From positions 154,607 to 218,606 of the forward strand of contig JAHJLV010000053.1 of assembly GCA_018821535.1 (NCBI GenBank): DNA of 64,000 bases. Direction: 5' to 3'. The position numbers and the translations under genes are program-made. This document shows, one piece after another, positions 61,544 through 64,000 of this stretch. Numbering within the stretch: the stretch's first letter is position 1; each line of letters opens with the position of its first letter. The DNA comes from Pseudomonadota bacterium. Lineage in GTDB: Bacteria; Desulfobacterota; Desulfobacteria; Desulfobacterales; Desulfobacteraceae. The notes under the pieces were generated by a model. That model ran no database searches. It was given only the letters and a program-made list of their open reading frames with translations, and had not been told where the DNA came from.

Positions 61544-61858
61544 TTATTGGCCATTTTTAATAGCTTGTTTAATTATTTGAGCCACGGAATTAGGGGTAAT
61601 ACCTTTTTCTTTGCAGTATTTTGATTCTAACCAATCTGAGAGTTTCTTTTGACCCTTACTCGCATTACAACCACAGCAACATAGCGCAATATTTTTTCTA
61701 TTTATAATGCTGGCATCATTGATAATGTGTTCCCAGCTTGCCGCTGTTTTTTTCGATACTTTGGCCGATGTGAAATCACAGCCGCAGTAAACACAAACCT
61801 TATCACGCTCCCGAACTTCTTTCTCTATCCAATCAGGTATATTCCAATTATTCATCAT
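61544..61858 (-). CDS. HNH endonuclease-domain protein
   Basis: 104 residues. CVYCGCDF, WEHIIND and the C-terminal CCCGCNASKGQKKLSDW form the Cys-x-x-Cys zinc site and histidine of an HNH nuclease fold. Such small HNH proteins are often homing, restriction or phage nucleases; the target is unknown. ATG codons at 61858 and 61855 are both possible. It lies between vapB and the group II intron, in the accessory region, with a 137-bp gap on the vapB side in which I see nothing else. Confidence 0.82.
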   Translation of the reverse strand: MMNNWNIPDWIEKEVRERDKVCVYCGCDFTSAKVSKKTAASWEHIINDASIINRKNIALCCCGCNASKGQKKLSDWLESKYCKEKGITPNSVAQIIKQAIKNGQ

Positions 61859-61904
61859 TTAGGGAACCATTCTCTGGGATAATGTGGAGCTCACTATCTC
61901 GGGA

Positions 61905-61967
61905 GTTCAGGGGCCACCGAGCGAAGCCGAGGGAACAAGGAGCTCGCTCCTTGGGGTCCGCTGCAAC
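61905..61967. repeat. attC-like imperfect inverted repeat beside the intron
   Basis: GTTCAGGGGCCACC (61905-61918) pairs imperfectly with GGTCCGCTGCAAC (61955-61967), with an extra C and one mismatch; between them CAAGGAG-CTCG-CTCCTTG (61936-61953) forms a 7-bp hairpin. The outline resembles an integron attC site, but RYYYAAC/GTTRRRY core boxes are not clear, so this is tentative. Confidence 0.4.
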
Positions 61968-62013
61968 GACGTGGTCAAGTCAGGCAAAGGGATTTCACCT
62001 TCACCTGCTCACA

Positions 62014-62047
62014 GAACCGTACGTGAATTTCTCAATTCATACGGCTC
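62014..62047 (-). ncRNA. Group II intron domain V
   Basis: The 34-nt hairpin GAGCCGTATG...GTACGGTTC with a GAGAAAT-type central loop region, the catalytic core of group II introns. It starts directly after the RT stop codon (62050-62048). Confidence 0.88.
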
Positions 62048-63343
62048 CTATCGTCCAGTCGATGGTTTGATGCCATATGTCCAGTGTGCAAACAGATTGG
62101 AATCGCGGTGTGCAATTGTGCCCAACCAGTGGAGCGCTCTCAGTTCATGGTATCTAAACCGTTTATATTTCCGCTTAACCCATTTGGCCAATTTTCTGTT
62201 CAGGTGTTTAAGCAACGGATATAAGGCTGATTTATAATATCGGCCATAGTAGTTGATCCACCCTCTGACAACAGGGTTAATTTTCAAAGCCAGGTTTAAT
62301 ACATCAAGATGTGTCCTGTGATGTAACCGCCAGTCTCTCATGACTTGAAGGATCTTCTGCTTCGCTTTATTGCTGATGGCTGGAGAAAAATTGATAAAAT
62401 ATTTTCCTGCTCTATTCTTTGAAAGTCTTGGTCTAAATGTATATCCAAGAAAATCAAATGATACTTTTCCAAAATTTCCCTTCCGATTACTGTCTTTACA
62501 ATAGACAATCAGTGTTTTATCCGGATGGAGTTCAAGTCCAACTTCATGCATTCGATCCGTCAGTTTTCGCTTTAATATTTCAGCTTGATTCTGACTTGTA
62601 CAGTGGCAGACCACATCATCGGCATATCTCTCAAAAGGGATTTGCGGAAATATTCGATCCATCCATCTATCAAACGCATAATGCAGGAACAGATTTGCCA
62701 ATAACGGGCTGATAACACCTCCCTGCGGTGTTCCTTTTTCCGGATACTTTAAAGTTTCATCCTGTAGCCGGATGGGGGCTTTAAGCCACCTTTCAATATA
62801 CAGGAGCATCCATCTTTCAGATGTATGCACTCGTACCGCCTTCATCATTAGCTTGTGATCAATGTTATCAAAAAATCCTTTGATATCAAGATCCAACACC
62901 CAGTCAAACTTCCAACAGCATCTGCGAGCTTTTCCCACCGCATCCAGCGCAGATTTGCCGGGACGGTAACCGTAGGAATCCGGATGAAAATGTTGTTCCA
63001 GTCCAGGTTCCAGTCTTTGTTTTACCACCATTTGGGCAATTCTGTCTGCTACAGTGGGAATGCCAAGCGGTCTCATTCTTCCATCTGGTTTGGGTATCTC
63101 TACCCGCAAGACTGGTGGGGGTAAGTAGCTCCCAGAGGACATACGGTTCCAGAGTTTATACAAGTTCCCTTTCAGGTCTTGTTCAAACTCCTTTATTGTT
63201 TGTCCATCCAACCCAGCGGCACCTTTGTTGGCTTTAACTTGCTTGTAAGCCAACCAGACTTCGTTTTTGGAAATACAAAATGACTTTATTTGATTCAATC
63301 CAATCCTCCCGTTCCCGGTTGTCTTCATAATCAAACCGGACAA
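62048..63343 (-). CDS. ltrA: Group II intron reverse transcriptase/maturase
   Basis: 431 residues. The RT domain has the catalytic YADD (FERYADDVVCHC) and RT blocks RPLGIPTVADRIAQ, DIKGFFDNIDH and GTPQGGVISPLLANL. The maturase X part follows (INYYGRYYKSALYPLLKHLNR). There is no C-terminal HNH/endonuclease domain, so it is an En-minus type. The TTG at 63343 has AAAGGGG 5 bases upstream; the first ATG is at 63328. It splices and mobilises the intron. The frame is intact, so the element may be active. Confidence 0.93.
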   Translation of the reverse strand: MSGLIMKTTGNGRIGLNQIKSFCISKNEVWLAYKQVKANKGAAGLDGQTIKEFEQDLKGNLYKLWNRMSSGSYLPPPVLRVEIPKPDGRMRPLGIPTVADRIAQMVVKQRLEPGLEQHFHPDSYGYRPGKSALDAVGKARRCCWKFDWVLDLDIKGFFDNIDHKLMMKAVRVHTSERWMLLYIERWLKAPIRLQDETLKYPEKGTPQGGVISPLLANLFLHYAFDRWMDRIFPQIPFERYADDVVCHCTSQNQAEILKRKLTDRMHEVGLELHPDKTLIVYCKDSNRKGNFGKVSFDFLGYTFRPRLSKNRAGKYFINFSPAISNKAKQKILQVMRDWRLHHRTHLDVLNLALKINPVVRGWINYYGRYYKSALYPLLKHLNRKLAKWVKRKYKRFRYHELRALHWLGTIAHRDSNLFAHWTYGIKPSTGR

Positions 63344-63859
63344 TGCAACCCCTTTGCTCCAATCCCATTACAGAATTTTCATCACTACTACGGGTTGCTC
63401 CGCCCCTGTGCTCCGCATCGGTACTCAGGTTCTTACGGTTCTTCCGTTTGAACTGCTCCCTTAACATCGGAACGACAGGTTCCCAGGTTCCATCCTAAAG
63501 CCTATATTATGTTCACGCCATCTCTATGCCGGCCACCATCCGGACAGTCATCAGGCCCCCTCCGGATTTATCCCGGGATTCTTGAAGCATCCCGGTTTTG
63601 ATGACAACATTCGGTTTTTCGACACCTCATCAATGGTTCACTTGCGTTCGTCTCCATAATACACACCTGACAGGATCTTTCGCCTGCCTTTTCCCCCAAC
63701 GCTCGCCACCATGACTTTTTACCACAGCAGTTTAGGGGCGGTTTGAAGCCTGTTCCTGAAAACCGGCTCCGGTAGGCCTGCTACCATCTTTAGAACAGCT
63801 TGGCCTGGCACACTTCAAGAAATCCGCTGCGCGGCAGAATCCCATCCAATTTTAAAGTA

Positions 63860-63984
63860 CCTGCAAGTTGCAAAAGCAGTTGGTTTTCATTCATAATTTC
63901 CGGGTTCCACCAAAAACCCAAATTAAAGGAGATTATGATGAAAGATTATTACAATCAGTCCATGCGTGCCCTGCAACTTGCAGG
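63860..63984. repeat. Near-palindrome repeated before and inside the recombinase gene
   Basis: CCTGCAAGTTGCA (63860-63872) is the exact reverse complement of TGCAACTTGCAGG (63972-63984). Each copy is itself a TGCAA-N-TTGCA near-palindrome. One lies 66 bp before the recombinase ATG and the other inside its first codons. It may be a binding site of the recombinase or chance. Confidence 0.4.
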
Positions 63985-64000
63985 AATGAGTGAAAGAACC
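63938..64000 (+). CDS. Tyrosine recombinase/integrase, 5' fragment
   Basis: The window ends after 21 codons (MKDYYNQSMRALQLAGMSER plus T). This beginning resembles SAM-like N-terminal core-binding domains of XerC/D-type recombinases that accompany IS91-like elements. AAAGGAG precedes the ATG at 63938 by about 6 bases; an ATG three bases earlier is also possible. It is divergent from the intron and from the HNH and vapBC genes. Confidence 0.6.
   Translation, partial: MKDYYNQSMRALQLAGMSERT

Larger units (their letters stand above)
61974..63813 (-). mobile_element. Group II intron
   Basis: On the minus strand the element begins GTGTGCCAGGCC (63813), carries a reverse transcriptase ORF, then domain V (62047-62014) and a domain-VI-like hairpin (CAGGTGAAGG/CCTTTGCCTG), and ends near TTGAC at 61974. 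The gene-free 5' part (63344-63813) is the structured RNA region of domains I-III. End positions are read from typical boundary sequences and could be off by a few bases. Confidence 0.85.

Noticed and set aside
63234..63467. 77-codon minus-strand frame before the reverse transcriptase
   Set aside because: Its sequence is the familiar translated 5' domain region of such introns; it overlaps the RT gene in another frame and is probably structured RNA.
1..64000. tRNA, rRNA or CRISPR array
   Set aside because: No tRNA-like GGTTCGAATCC arms in gene gaps, no rRNA sequence and no regularly spaced repeats were found.

Overview
The window looks like a chromosomal segment of a sulfate-reducing deltaproteobacterium, most likely of the Desulfobacterales (Desulfobacteraceae type). 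The best evidence is a complete transmembrane Tmc redox complex (tetraheme cytochrome TmcA, HdrD-like TmcB, membrane subunit TmcC, tryptophan-rich TmcD) at 26.2-30.0 kb. The very high density of two-component proteins, moderate GC content and compact same-strand operons agree with this. Betaine uptake genes suggest a marine or brackish habitat. I see no rRNA, tRNA or CRISPR array.

Layout. 0-7.2 kb: a thiolase cut by the left edge, a chemotaxis receptor, an FKBP isomerase with a flavoprotein, GTP-type PEP carboxykinase and a PHP phosphoesterase. 7.3-15.7 kb: four signalling genes in a row (NMT1-sensor hybrid kinase, REC-HDOD protein, PAS hybrid kinase with HPt, REC-kinase), mostly joined by 4-bp overlaps. 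15.7-21.9 kb: three convergent genes for a REC-coil protein and two REC-FapA (DUF342) proteins. 22.3-25.1 kb: a MerR-like protein with part of a SLOG/cpYpsA domain, a coiled-coil membrane protein, a DUF3786 protein and CcdA. 25.2-30.4 kb: the operon response regulator-tmcD-tmcC-tmcB-tmcA-usp behind a sigma-54-like promoter. 30.5-34.5 kb: proVWX betaine transporter with a divergent MarR regulator. 34.5-38.9 kb: a sigma-54 activator with a degenerate receiver, divergent from metK plus two tandem methyltransferases, with a good -24/-12 promoter before metK. 38.9-48.1 kb: class II DAHP synthase, a B12-binding sensor with a PAS partner, a PNPOx-like protein, a PAS kinase, a double-receiver HD-GYP protein, an alpha/beta hydrolase, truA and a SpoU methyltransferase. 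48.2-58.5 kb: a second MCP, the operon kinase/sigma-54 regulator/amidase, and hrpA. 58.7-60.4 kb: small genes, including a Cys-rich 56-residue protein and an Hsp20-like protein, with two 91-nt direct repeats around one hypothetical gene. 60.4-64.0 kb: accessory DNA with an AbrB-type antitoxin, vapBC, an HNH nuclease, a group II intron with its reverse transcriptase, and the start of a tyrosine recombinase.

How it fits together. The window is dominated by regulation: five histidine kinases, eight stand-alone or output-linked response regulators, two MCPs, a c-di-GMP phosphodiesterase and two sigma-54 activators. Several receiver domains have lost the phosphoacceptor aspartate, so part of this network probably works by protein contacts rather than phosphorylation. 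The most promising candidate for an undescribed system is the metK/double-methyltransferase operon with its divergent sigma-54 activator. Next come the paired REC-FapA proteins, the MerR/partial cpYpsA fusion, and the direct-repeat-flanked gene at 59.6-60.4 kb.
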